A stretch of 64,000 nt of DNA from Sphaerisporangium perillae (GTDB taxonomy: Bacteria; Actinomycetota; Actinomycetes; Streptosporangiales; Streptosporangiaceae). The position numbers and the translations under genes were made by a program. Positions 7,276-15,237 of this stretch are shown here, piece by piece (position 1 is the stretch's first letter; each line of letters opens with the position of its first letter). The stretch spans positions 124,001-188,000 of the forward strand of contig NZ_JALLPO010000013.1 of the NCBI RefSeq assembly GCF_023276435.1. Reading direction: 5' to 3'. The notes below the pieces were generated by a model. It saw nothing but the letters and a program-made list of their open reading frames with translations, was not told where the DNA came from and searched no databases.

Positions 7276-8703
7276 ATGTTCAAGAAGCTTCCCGGCGATG
7301 AGACAGCCCGGCTGGTCTCCACCACGCCGGACACCGCCGTCGTCTTCCGCCCGGCCGTGGTGCAGACTCCGGCCATTCTCACCCTCGCGATCGCCGCCTG
7401 GCGCATGCTGGCCGGTGCCGTTGGCCTGGTCTGGCGTCACCCGATCGCCTTGACCATCACCGCCGGTCTGGGGGTCATCTGGACCCGATACGGCTACCCG
7501 TACGTCGTCGTCCTCGCTGGCCTGACCGTCTCGGCTGGCGTCTCGTGGGCGCTGGTCGACCGGCCCTCGTTCCTCCGGCTGGTCGGCCGGCCCCTGCTCG
7601 CTTGGTGGCGGCTGGTCTCGATCTACCGGCGTCACTGGCAACCGGTGTTGATCGTCTCCGGTCTGGGACGGCACCTGCGGGGGCGCGACTGCCTTCCCCG
7701 GCTGCTCGCCGTCACCTGCACACCGTGGGCGGACTTGGTCACGGTGAAGATGCTCTCCGGGCAGGCCGTCACCGACTGGACCGCCCGGACCGAGCATCTC
7801 GCCCACGGCTTCGGCGCCACCTCCTGCCGGATCAGCGTTCAGCGCTCCGGCAGGCTCCTGCTCACGTTCCCGCGTAGCGACCCGCTCGCCGTCCCGCTCC
7901 CGGCCGTCCCCATACCTGAGACAGCCTCGGCTGGGCCGGTACAGGTCGGCATGCAGGAGAACGGCCATCCGTGGCTGCTCAAGCTCCATGGCACCCACGT
8001 CCTGGTCGCCGGAGCCACCGGGGCAGGGAAGGGCTCGGTGATCTGGTCCGCCATCCGTGGCCTGCTGCCCGCCGTCCGCGCCGGGCTGGTGCAGGTGTGG
8101 GCGCTGGACCCCAAGCTCATGGAGCTGTCCTACGGTCGCACCATCTTCGGCTGCCGCTACGCCGCCGACCCGGACGCTTGTGCCGATCTGCTGGATGCGG
8201 CGGTCAAGGTCATGCAGGAGAGGGCGGGCCGGTTTGCCGGCGTCCAGCGCAACCACACGCCCACCGTCGATGACCCGTTCGTCCTGGTGGTCGTCGACGA
8301 GGTCGCCTTCCTGACCGCCTACCAATCCGACAAGCACCTTCGCCAGCGCATCACCGCTGCTCTTGCCACCTTGACGACCCAAGGTCGGGCGGTGGGCGTC
8401 GGCGTGCTCGCCGCGCTCCAGGACCCGCGCAAGGAGGTCATGAACATCCGCAACCTGTTCCCCGACAAGATCGCCCTGCGGCTGGATGAATCCGAACAGG
8501 TCGACATGGTCCTCGGCGACGGGGCCCGGAACAGGGGAGCACTGCCCGACCTCATCTCACCCCGCCCGGAGGCCGGTGCAGGCATCGGATACATCCGCCT
8601 GGAGACCAGCCCCGACCCGGTACGTGTGCGGGCGGCATACGTCTCCGACGCCGACATCCGGGCAATGGCCGCCCAGTTCGCCCCGGTGGGTGAGGCCGTA
8701 TGA
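7276..8703 (+). CDS. FtsK/SpoIIIE-type DNA translocase, conjugation protein TraSA-like
   Basis: 475 residues from ATG 7276 (GAGAGG about 11 bases upstream); longer starts would overlap the previous gene in another frame. Two hydrophobic stretches (about 32-58 and 60-95) anchor the protein in the membrane. The motor domain has Walker A GATGAGKGS (246-254), Walker B VLVVVDE (336-342), a TQGRAVGVGVLAALQDPR segment and a conserved LPDLISPRPEAGAGIGY region. Single FtsK-like proteins of this kind move double-stranded DNA between mycelia in pSAM2-type elements. The stop overlaps the start of a 51-residue gene. Confidence 0.88.
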   Translation: MFKKLPGDETARLVSTTPDTAVVFRPAVVQTPAILTLAIAAWRMLAGAVGLVWRHPIALTITAGLGVIWTRYGYPYVVVLAGLTVSAGVSWALVDRPSFLRLVGRPLLAWWRLVSIYRRHWQPVLIVSGLGRHLRGRDCLPRLLAVTCTPWADLVTVKMLSGQAVTDWTARTEHLAHGFGATSCRISVQRSGRLLLTFPRSDPLAVPLPAVPIPETASAGPVQVGMQENGHPWLLKLHGTHVLVAGATGAGKGSVIWSAIRGLLPAVRAGLVQVWALDPKLMELSYGRTIFGCRYAADPDACADLLDAAVKVMQERAGRFAGVQRNHTPTVDDPFVLVVVDEVAFLTAYQSDKHLRQRITAALATLTTQGRAVGVGVLAALQDPRKEVMNIRNLFPDKIALRLDESEQVDMVLGDGARNRGALPDLISPRPEAGAGIGYIRLETSPDPVRVRAAYVSDADIRAMAAQFAPVGEAV

Positions 8704-8855
8704 CGCTGACTCACTTCCTCGACGGCCTGCGCTGCGAGGTGTGCCGCTGTCTCAACGTCCTGTGGCTGGACCCGGCATGCGGGCTGGTCGAGTGCCAGGA
8801 GTGCGGACAGACCGCCGTCACGCTCCCGGCCCAGGACGGCGGTGATGATCAATGA
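8700..8855 (+). CDS. 51-residue zinc-ribbon mini-protein
   Basis: The ATG (8700) overlaps the tra stop as ATGA, and its stop overlaps the rep start as ATGA, so it is translationally coupled on both sides. The product has two CxxC pairs, CEVC near residue 12 and CQEC near residue 32, which would form a small zinc ribbon, and an acidic end. The double overlap and the cysteine pairs argue that it is a real gene. Function is unknown; a Rep or Tra accessory role is a guess. Confidence 0.65.
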   Translation: MTLTHFLDGLRCEVCRCLNVLWLDPACGLVECQECGQTAVTLPAQDGGDDQ

Positions 8856-10468
8856 CCAATGCCAACGACCGGTCCCTTCCTCGGGCGGTGCGGATGGCAA
8901 TGCCGCTGGCGCGGGATGTCGTCGAGCAGATCGCCAAGCAGTACGGCGTATGCATCCGTCCCGTCGCGCTCCAACGGCTGGACATCGCGACTGGCAAGTC
9001 CGAGATCATCGATGTTCCCTGCGGCGCGACGCTGGAGTCCAAGTGCCCCTCCTGCGCGAAGCGCAACAGGCAGCTTCGGATGGCGCAGTGCCGGGAGGGC
9101 TGGCACCTGGAGGCCGAGCCGATCAACACCCCGGATGAGGCGGACGACTATCAGCGCTGCCTGGTCGAGGTACGGGCCGACGCTGAGGTCTGGCGAGATG
9201 ACGCGGAAGCCGCAGGACAGCAAACCGAGGAGCTCGATGCGGCCATCACCGAACTGGACGAGGAGATCAACAACGCCGGGATGCGCGGCAACGTCCTCGG
9301 CCGGACCACCGGCAAGCGGTCGCGGTCGACCAAGCGGCGCCAGGATGCCCCGGACCTTCCCAGGCGCAAGATGAGCGCCACGACCCTCGGCCGAGTGTTC
9401 CACGCGCCGGATGGCAAGACCTTCCGGCCGTCGATGTTCCTCACCCTCACCCTGCCGTCGTACGGGCGGATCAAGGACGGCGTCCCCGTTGACCCGGATA
9501 GCTACGACTACGTCCGGGCGGCTCGGGATGCGCTGCACTTCTCCAAGCTGGTGGACCGGTTCGTGCAGAACCTTCGCCGGGTGGCCGGCTTCGATGTGCA
9601 GTACTTCGCCGCGGTCGAGCCGCAGAAGCGGCTGGCCCCGCATCTGCATATGGCCGTGCGAGGCACGCTGCCACGGGCGGAGATCAAGCAGATCGCTGCG
9701 GCGACCTATCACCAGGTGTGGTGGCCGTCGGTCGATGAGGTGAAGTACGAGGGCGATCACCTGCCCGTCTGGTCCGATGGCGTCGGCTACCTCGACCCGG
9801 CCACTGGGGAAGTGCTGCCTACCTGGGATGAAGCCCTCGACGAGCTTGACCAGTACGAGGAGGCCGAGCCGCTGCACGTGGTGCGCTTCGGCACCCAGGT
9901 CGACGTGCAGGGTGTGCTGGCCGGGAGCAAGGACGCCGACCAGTGCATTCGGTACCTGTCCAAGTACCTCACCAAGTCCATTGGCGACACCCTCGATGGC
10001 GACAATCTGGCTCAGCGGTTCCATGCCGAACGCTTCGCGGACGCGCTTCGGTTCGAGCCGTGCTCGCCGACCTGCCCCAACTGGCTCCGGTATGGCATCC
10101 AACCCAAGAGCGCCAAGGCGGGCATGGCTCCCGGTCGCTGCCGGGGCAAGGCGCACAAGCCTGAGCACCTGGGCTACGCGGGCCGGCGCGTCCTGGTGTC
10201 GAGGAAGTGGTCGAACAAGACGCTGACCGAGCACAAGCAGGACCGCCGTACCTGGGTCCTGGAAGCCCTTGGCGTCGCAGACGAGCCGGTGGACCCCCAC
10301 CGCTACGTCTGGCGGCCCGTCCCTCAGGGAGACGCCAACGTGCCTCCGCTGGCCGTACGGCTGCTGCGGTCGGTCCATGAGCGCCAGCGGTGGCGTAACC
10401 ACATGAACCAGCTCCAGGCGCAAGGAGACGGACACGATCTTTCCGCAACTGAGGGGAGGGCAGCATGA
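8852..10468 (+). CDS. Rolling-circle replication initiator, RepSA-like
   Basis: 538 residues. The HUH-endonuclease signatures are present in order: FLTLT (196-200, motif 1), PHLHM (263-267, motif 2 with metal-binding His264 and His266), and YLSKYLTK (368-375, motif 3 with candidate nicking Tyr). An N-terminal CPSC (65-68) and a later CxxxC (CSPTC) suggest zinc binding. Pairing of RepSA-type initiators with xis and int is characteristic of AICEs that replicate after excision. The ATGA overlaps on both ends place it firmly in the operon. A 528-residue antisense frame here is a composition artefact. Confidence 0.9.
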   Translation: MTNANDRSLPRAVRMAMPLARDVVEQIAKQYGVCIRPVALQRLDIATGKSEIIDVPCGATLESKCPSCAKRNRQLRMAQCREGWHLEAEPINTPDEADDYQRCLVEVRADAEVWRDDAEAAGQQTEELDAAITELDEEINNAGMRGNVLGRTTGKRSRSTKRRQDAPDLPRRKMSATTLGRVFHAPDGKTFRPSMFLTLTLPSYGRIKDGVPVDPDSYDYVRAARDALHFSKLVDRFVQNLRRVAGFDVQYFAAVEPQKRLAPHLHMAVRGTLPRAEIKQIAAATYHQVWWPSVDEVKYEGDHLPVWSDGVGYLDPATGEVLPTWDEALDELDQYEEAEPLHVVRFGTQVDVQGVLAGSKDADQCIRYLSKYLTKSIGDTLDGDNLAQRFHAERFADALRFEPCSPTCPNWLRYGIQPKSAKAGMAPGRCRGKAHKPEHLGYAGRRVLVSRKWSNKTLTEHKQDRRTWVLEALGVADEPVDPHRYVWRPVPQGDANVPPLAVRLLRSVHERQRWRNHMNQLQAQGDGHDLSATEGRAA

Positions 10469-10677
10469 GGAAGCGTGATGAGCTGATGAGCGTCCCCGAG
10501 ATCCTCGCTGAGCTGGGCGGGATCTCGCTCCGGACCTTCTACCGCTGGCGGGAGATCGGTAAGGCGCCCAGGGGCTTCAAGCTGCCCAACGGGGAGATCC
10601 GCGTCTACCGCAGCGACTTCGACGCCTGGCTTGAGTCGCTACGGGAGACCGACCCCCGGAACGGCAGGGCCGCGTGA
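10465..10677 (+). CDS. xis: Excisionase, MerR-like HTH
   Basis: 70 residues with a winged HTH: VPEILAELGGISLRTFYRWREIG then a wing (LPNGEIRVYRSDFDAWLE), the usual form of actinomycete Xis proteins. The ATG overlaps the rep stop by 4 bases and the stop overlaps the int GTG by 4 bases. Xis bends DNA at att sites and directs the integrase toward excision. Confidence 0.88.
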   Translation: MRKRDELMSVPEILAELGGISLRTFYRWREIGKAPRGFKLPNGEIRVYRSDFDAWLESLRETDPRNGRAA

Positions 10678-12056
10678 ACACCAGCTATGACGTGAAGTTC
10701 TGGGACGTCCGCCGCAACAAGTCCAGCAAGACGGCGTCGTACGAGGTGCGCTGGAAGGTCGGCGGGCGGGAGAAGTCCAAGACTGTCCGCACCAAGGCTC
10801 TGGCCGAGAGCTTCCTGTCGGACCTCCGGCAGGCGGCCAAGGTAGGTGAGGCCTTCGACGTGGAGAGCGGCCTGCCTCTGTCGTTGGTCAAGGCCAAGGC
10901 TGCGCGGACGTGGCTCCAGTTCGCTCAGGCGTACGTGCTGGCCAAGTGGCCTCACTCGGCGGCCAAGTCGCGGGAGGGTATGACGGACGCGATGACCGGC
11001 GTCACGCTCGCTCTGCTACGTGATCGGCCGGGTAAGCCCGATCTCTGGGTCTTGCGCTCGGTTCTTCGTGGGTATGTCTTCGTGCCCGATGGCCGGCGGG
11101 GGAGTCTCGACGCTGATCAGGCTGCCGCGCTGCGCTGGCTCACCGCTTCCTCGCTGCCGGTCGTCGAGCTGGAGGAGGCCAAGACGGCTCGGGCCGCGTT
11201 GGAGGCGCTGTCGGTGACCCTCGCTGGGAAGCGGGCGGCTGACTCGACCTTCCGGCGTAAGCGGGCGGTGTTCCATCACGCGCTGGAGTACGCCGTCGAG
11301 CTGGGGGATCTTTCGGCAAATCCGCTCGACCGTGTGAACTGGAAGCCTGCGAAGGTGTCGGGGGAGGTGGACCGGCGGGTGGTGGTCAACCCCGTGCAGG
11401 CGCGCGAGCTGCTCACTGCGGTGACGTACGTGGGCCGGTCGCGAGGGGCGATGCTGGCGGGGATGTTCGCCTGCATGTACTTCGCCGGTCTTCGGCCTGC
11501 TGAGGCCGCGGGGCTCCGCGAGAAGGACTGCCATCTTCCGGCAACTGGGTGGGGCCTGCTGACCTTGGAGGAGACACGGCCGGAGAGCGGGCGGCGGTTC
11601 TCTGACTCGGGGAGCACCCATGATGTCCGCGGGCTCAAGCAGCGTCGGCGCAAGGCCATACGCGACGTGCCGATTCCGCCGGAGCTGGTGATGATCCTCC
11701 GCGAGCACATCGAACGGTATGGCACCGCGGCTGATGGGCGGTTGTTCCGGACCGCAACGGGTGGTGTCTTCTCCACGACGGCGTACGCCAAGGTCTGGAA
11801 GGAGGCGCGGACGTACGCGCTGACTCCTGATCAGGTCGGCTCGCCCTTGGCTGGCAGGCCGTATGACCTGCGGCATGCGGCCGTCTCGCTGTGGCTCAAC
11901 TCGGGGGTTCCGGCGCCGGACGTCGCCGAACGGGCCGGCCACAGCGTCGATGTGCTGCTCAGGGTCTACGCCAAGTGCATCGACGGCCAACGCGAGATGG
12001 CCAATCAGCGCATCATGGACGCGCTTTTTGGCCGGACGAGCGTGGCTACTCTCTGA
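10674..12056 (+). CDS. int: Tyrosine recombinase, AICE integrase
   Basis: 460 residues. An N-terminal arm-binding region (1-60), a SAM-like core-binding region (about 75-220) and the catalytic domain with Arg274 (AGLRPAEAAGL), Arg400 in PYDLRHAAVSLWL, His423 (ERAGHS) and Tyr432 (LLRVYAKC). All catalytic positions of the family can be matched. It begins with GTG in a 4-bp overlap with xis. The gene end is about 1 kb from tRNA-Arg(TCT), the likely attachment site. Confidence 0.92.
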   Translation: MNTSYDVKFWDVRRNKSSKTASYEVRWKVGGREKSKTVRTKALAESFLSDLRQAAKVGEAFDVESGLPLSLVKAKAARTWLQFAQAYVLAKWPHSAAKSREGMTDAMTGVTLALLRDRPGKPDLWVLRSVLRGYVFVPDGRRGSLDADQAAALRWLTASSLPVVELEEAKTARAALEALSVTLAGKRAADSTFRRKRAVFHHALEYAVELGDLSANPLDRVNWKPAKVSGEVDRRVVVNPVQARELLTAVTYVGRSRGAMLAGMFACMYFAGLRPAEAAGLREKDCHLPATGWGLLTLEETRPESGRRFSDSGSTHDVRGLKQRRRKAIRDVPIPPELVMILREHIERYGTAADGRLFRTATGGVFSTTAYAKVWKEARTYALTPDQVGSPLAGRPYDLRHAAVSLWLNSGVPAPDVAERAGHSVDVLLRVYAKCIDGQREMANQRIMDALFGRTSVATL

Positions 12057-12294
12057 ACTCCGAGCTGAGGTAGCCGTGGAACATCGAGTAAGGGTCGTAG
12101 CTGGATCTCGTTTCTTCGCCCACCCACCCCGGTGCGGCGCGATCGGACGCCCCTCCCACTCCGCCCCGGCCCGACGCTGACCGGTCCTCCCCTTAACACT
12201 GAGAAAGGCCGGATCCATAGGGGATCGCACTCGTCGCACGATTTCTGCGCGATGACCGGCTGGCCAGATTAGCCTGGGGGTGAGGAGGAACATG

Positions 12295-12486
12295 ATGGCC
12301 GAGGAAAGCCAGTCATCGGAGAAGTTCACGGATGAGGAGTACGCCAGCCTGCGTTTCTTCAGGTTCGGCAGCCTCCCGGACCGCGTCCTGCCCAGCGAGA
12401 TGGTCGAAGAGGTCGAGACGGACCAGCCGCACGAGGTCCCGGAGCCGCCACTCGACCTCCGCACGTGGGCCCCCAGGCGCATCTAG
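12295..12486 (+). CDS. Small acidic hypothetical protein
   Basis: 63 residues from ATG 12295, which has a strong AGGAGG 6 bases upstream (12283-12288); ATG 12292 is too close to it. The product is acidic (EDxEEY-rich front, EEVETDQPHEVPEPP tail) and has no family I recognise. The very good ribosome site is the main support. It lies between int and the integrase relic. Confidence 0.55.
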   Translation: MAEESQSSEKFTDEEYASLRFFRFGSLPDRVLPSEMVEEVETDQPHEVPEPPLDLRTWAPRRI

Positions 12487-12632
12487 GACAGCCACCTGCA
12501 ACGCCGCCTCACGCGCCAGTGCGGCGCGCCCGAGCACTTACGTCTGCCGGTTGCGAGACGGAGAAAGATCACCGGGATAGCGGCGTTGCGGCACATCAGA
12601 CCTCACCATGACGAAGCAAGTTCCAGCAAGTG

Positions 12633-12833
12633 GTCGCGTCGCCTCTGGCCGGCAGGCCGTACGACCTGCGGCACGCGGCCGACTCGCTCTGGCTCAACTC
12701 CGGGGTGCGCGCGCCCGACGTGGTCGAACGGGCCGGGTACAGCATGGATGTGCTGCTCAGGGTCTACGCCAAGTGCATCGACGGGCAGTGTGACATCGCG
12801 AACCAGCGGATAACCGAGGCACTCACAGCATGA
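12633..12833 (+). pseudogene. C-terminal relic of a second AICE integrase
   Basis: About 66 residues that are nearly identical to the last 70 of the intact int (SPLAGRPYDLRHAA, LLRVYAKCIDGQ). The rest of the gene is missing. The catalytic His of the HxxY segment is Tyr here (ERAGYS instead of ERAGHS), so it is also inactivated by substitution. It sits about 200 bases from tRNA-Arg, where int of an earlier element at the same site would have been. Confidence 0.8.
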
Positions 12834-12849
12834 TGGCGATCTACCTTCC

Positions 12850-12877
12850 AAGGGCCGCGGGAACCCCCGTGGCCCTT
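12850..12877 (+). terminator. Hairpin after the integrase relic
   Basis: AAGGGCC-G-CGGG and CCCG-T-GGCCCTT form a stem of 11 pairs with one mismatch around a short loop. No T-run follows, so termination strength is uncertain. It is placed at the element end, where a terminator would insulate the tRNA region. Confidence 0.5.
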
Positions 12878-13037
12878 CAATTTGCCGGTCTGACCTGGGG
12901 AAACGTCGAGATTTTCATCCCGCATATATCCCGTGAACACCCGCTGAGGGCTGCATTCGGCGGCATCCGGCTGCAGGCGACCATGATCGCCGATCAAGGA
13001 GAAAGGCCAGGTCAGAGGGCAGATGGCCCGGTCGAGA

Positions 13038-13114
13038 TGGCGCGCCCTGCAGGATTCGAACCTGCGACCGTCGGATTAGAAGTCCGATGCTCTGTCCAGC
13101 TGAGCTAAGGGCGC
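13038..13114 (-). tRNA. tRNA-Arg (anticodon TCT)
   Basis: Read on the minus strand, GCGCCCT (5' acceptor arm) pairs with AGGGCGC. A D-arm (TAGCTCAGCTGGACAGAG), an anticodon loop ACTTCTAAT with TCT, and a T-arm GGTTCGAATCC-type loop are all present. The CCA end is encoded (13040-13038). Its 3' end faces the AICE, so it is the likely attB. The intact T-arm and 3' end mean integration restored the gene. Confidence 0.95.
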
Positions 13115-13186
13115 TCTCGGATAATTGTGCATGATCTGGGGAGCGTCCGCGTACCGCTTGGGTGGGGCGCTCACCAGCATGTCCGT

Positions 13187-13942
13187 TCACCCGGATTCTA
13201 TGGGCTGATGGGCGGCGAGGCCGATGACCAGCCACATGAACAGGGTGCCGCCGATGGTCGCGAGGAGGGTGGCCTGGGTGGGATGGTCGGTGGTGTGGGC
13301 CTCGGGCAGGATGTCGGAGGTCGCCAGGTAGAGCAGGAAGCCGCCGAAGAAGCCCAGGTAGGCGGCCAGCGCCGGCTCGGGGATGTGGATCAGGAAGGTC
13401 AGGGAGGCGCCGAGTACGGGGGCGACGGCGTCCAGGAGCACCAGTGTCACGGCCCGGCGGCGCGCGTTGCCGTACAGCGTCGTGAGGGTGAAGGTGTTGA
13501 AGCCGTCGGTGAAGTCGTGCGCGATGACGGCGACGGCCACCACGACGCCCAGTTGCCCTCCTGACTGGAACGCGGCGCCGATGGCCGTGCCGTCGATGAA
13601 GCTGTGGACGACCAGCGCCGATCCGGCTCCGAGGCCGACGGCGGCGTGCCGGTGGCTGTGATGCGCGTAGTGGCCTTCCGGCAGGTCATGGACCGCCAGG
13701 GAGCGTTCGAGCGTGTGAACGGCGAGGAAGCCGAGTGCCAGCGCGAGCATCGGTACCGGCACGCCGAGCAGGCGGTAGGGGGACAGTTCCAGGCTTTCGG
13801 GGATGAGGTCGAACGCCACCACGCCGAGCATGACCCCTGCTGCCGCACCGAGCACGATGTGCCGCCTGTCGCGGACACGCTGGGCGACGACCCCGCCCAG
13901 CAGAGTCATGACGAAGGCGGCGAAGGCCAGCGCGATCGGCAT
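13187..13942 (-). CDS. ZIP-family divalent metal transporter
   Basis: 251 residues, almost all in hydrophobic helices. The metal-path motifs of ZIP proteins are visible: VVHSFIDGTAIGAAF in TM4 and VIAHDFTDGFNTFTL in TM5, with a His-rich loop (HYAHHSHRHAA) before TM4. The protein probably imports zinc, manganese or iron across the plasma membrane. ATG 13942 is chosen because the first helix begins just after it; the frame stays open further upstream without hydrophobic or family-like sequence. It follows the tRNA gene on the same strand and is monocistronic. Confidence 0.85.
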   Translation of the reverse strand: MPIALAFAAFVMTLLGGVVAQRVRDRRHIVLGAAAGVMLGVVAFDLIPESLELSPYRLLGVPVPMLALALGFLAVHTLERSLAVHDLPEGHYAHHSHRHAAVGLGAGSALVVHSFIDGTAIGAAFQSGGQLGVVVAVAVIAHDFTDGFNTFTLTTLYGNARRRAVTLVLLDAVAPVLGASLTFLIHIPEPALAAYLGFFGGFLLYLATSDILPEAHTTDHPTQATLLATIGGTLFMWLVIGLAAHQPIESG

Positions 13943-14060
13943 GGGGCCACCGTAGACACCTGAGACGGTATTGAGCGGGGCAACGCGCGGCGCGGTGGGG
14001 GAACGGCGGGGCAGACGAACCTGGGGCCGGTGGAAAGGGGACGGCGGATTGAGAGGTGGA

Positions 14061-14176
14061 GGAGGTTGGGACGGGATGCCGCAGAGGGGAGGTTGGGACG
14101 GGATGCCGCGGAGGGGAGGGTGGAGGAGCCGGTGCCGCGGAGGGGAGCAGGTTAGGACGGGGTGCCGCGGAGGGGG
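14061..14176. repeat. Degenerate 27-bp tandem repeat
   Basis: Unit GGAGGTTGGGACGGGATGCC followed by GCRGAGG, period 27. Two near-perfect copies (14061-14087 and 14088-14114) and two degraded ones follow, the last running over the stop of the oxidoreductase gene (14152). It lies between two minus-strand genes. Confidence 0.7.
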
Positions 14177-15129
14177 AGGGCGGCTTTGCGGTAGATGTCG
14201 TCGATGACGGTCATGTTGGCGATCGAGTCGCTGGGCGGCGTCAGCGGAGGAAGCCCTTCCTGGACGGCCGCCGCGAACGCGCGGAGCTGGTAGGTGTAGG
14301 TGGCCTCGCCGGGGATGCGCTCCCGGCGCCGGACGCCGTCGACCGACACCACGACGCGGTTGAAGAACTGCGGCGCGGCGTAGTTGGTGATCTGCAGTGT
14401 GCCGCGCTCGCCTTCCACGCGGGCGGCGACCTTGAGGAGCTGCCCCGACCACATGGAGGCGTGGACGCGCCCCGTCGCGCCGGTGGGGAAGCGGAGGTCG
14501 GCGGCCATGGCCCGGTCGACGCCGGGGGACTGGAGCAGGGCCGCGGCGGAGACGACGGACGGTTCGCCGGGGCCTAGGGTCCGCAGGCAGTGGACCGCGT
14601 AGCAGCCGGCGTCCATGAGCGCCCCGCCGCCGAGTTCCAGCGAGTACCGGATGTCGGTGAAGCGGGGGAGCGGGAAGCACATCCAGGTCTCGACGTGGCG
14701 GACCTCGCCCAGCTCAGTACGGACGATCTCCAGCGCGCGTTCCATCAGCGGGTGGTAGCGGTAGTGGAACGCCTCCATCACGACCAGGCCGGACTTCTCG
14801 GCGGCGTCCGCGACGGTCCTGGCCTCCGCGGCGTTGGAGGTGAAGGGCTTCTCGCAGAGGACGTGCTTGCCCGCTTCGATCGCGCGTAGCGTCCATTCGG
14901 CGTGCAGCGCGTTCGGCAGCGGGTTGTAGACCGCGTCGATGGCCGGGTCGGCGAGGAGCGAGGCGTAGGTGCCGTGGACGACGGGGATGCCGTGCTTGGT
15001 GGCGAAGGCCTCCGCGCGTGACCGGTCGCGGGCGGCGACGGCCGTCACTTGGACGCCGTCGACGGCACGAGCCGGCTTGATCAGTGCGGTGGGGGTGATC
15101 CGCGCTGCCCCAAGGGTCCCTATGCGCAT
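14152..15129 (-). CDS. Gfo/Idh/MocA-family NAD(P)-dependent oxidoreductase
   Basis: 325 residues. The Rossmann start IGTLGAARI, the AVAARDRSRAEAFA helix, AVYNPLPNALHAEW and the family hallmark CEKPF (in HVLCEKPFTSNAAEA) are present, followed by EAFHYRYHP. The C-terminal alpha/beta domain contains GGGALMDAGCYAVH. Members oxidise sugar or cyclitol substrates in the cytoplasm; the substrate cannot be read from sequence. It starts at ATG 15129 and stands alone; its 3' end runs into a small tandem repeat. Confidence 0.88.
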   Translation of the reverse strand: MRIGTLGAARITPTALIKPARAVDGVQVTAVAARDRSRAEAFATKHGIPVVHGTYASLLADPAIDAVYNPLPNALHAEWTLRAIEAGKHVLCEKPFTSNAAEARTVADAAEKSGLVVMEAFHYRYHPLMERALEIVRTELGEVRHVETWMCFPLPRFTDIRYSLELGGGALMDAGCYAVHCLRTLGPGEPSVVSAAALLQSPGVDRAMAADLRFPTGATGRVHASMWSGQLLKVAARVEGERGTLQITNYAAPQFFNRVVVSVDGVRRRERIPGEATYTYQLRAFAAAVQEGLPPLTPPSDSIANMTVIDDIYRKAALPLRGTPS

Positions 15130-15223
15130 GATCGCATCATGTCAGATGGGAATGCCTGGACTGCCCGGTTGGTCGGGGGGTTGGAAAATGGACGGACGGC
15201 TCACGTGGCCTGAGTGGCGGGAC

Positions 15224-15229
15224 TATACT
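15224..15229 (+). promoter_or_regulatory. -10 box TATACT of a probable leaderless promoter
   Basis: TATACT ends 8 bases before the ATG at 15238, so transcription would start at or within two bases of the start codon. There is no Shine-Dalgarno between them. A -35 box is not obvious. Confidence 0.45.
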
Positions 15230-15237
15230 GGTGCGCC

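Larger units (their letters stand above)
1..13040. mobile_element. Integrated AICE, right part; ends at tRNA-Arg
   Basis: The run pra-like, tra (FtsK type), rep (rolling circle), xis and int, in this order and with 4-bp overlaps, is the standard core of actinomycete integrative and conjugative elements such as pSAM2. The int end points at a tRNA-Arg gene whose 3' end faces the element, as expected for integration by a tyrosine recombinase into the 3' part of a tRNA gene. I found no second copy of the tRNA 3' segment to the left, so the left boundary is unknown and may lie before base 1. Whether the phosphorothioation genes at 1-2283 lie inside the element is inference. A relic of a second integrase near the tRNA suggests repeated use of this site. 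Confidence 0.6.

Noticed and set aside
8849-10435. 528-residue open frame antisense to rep
   Set aside because: Mirrors the codon structure of the clearly real Rep gene in GC-rich DNA; no family-like sequence.
13187-14680. Single 497-residue protein on the minus strand including the ZIP domain
   Set aside because: The N-terminal half is an off-frame reading of the oxidoreductase gene and the tandem repeat; the ZIP protein starts at 13942.
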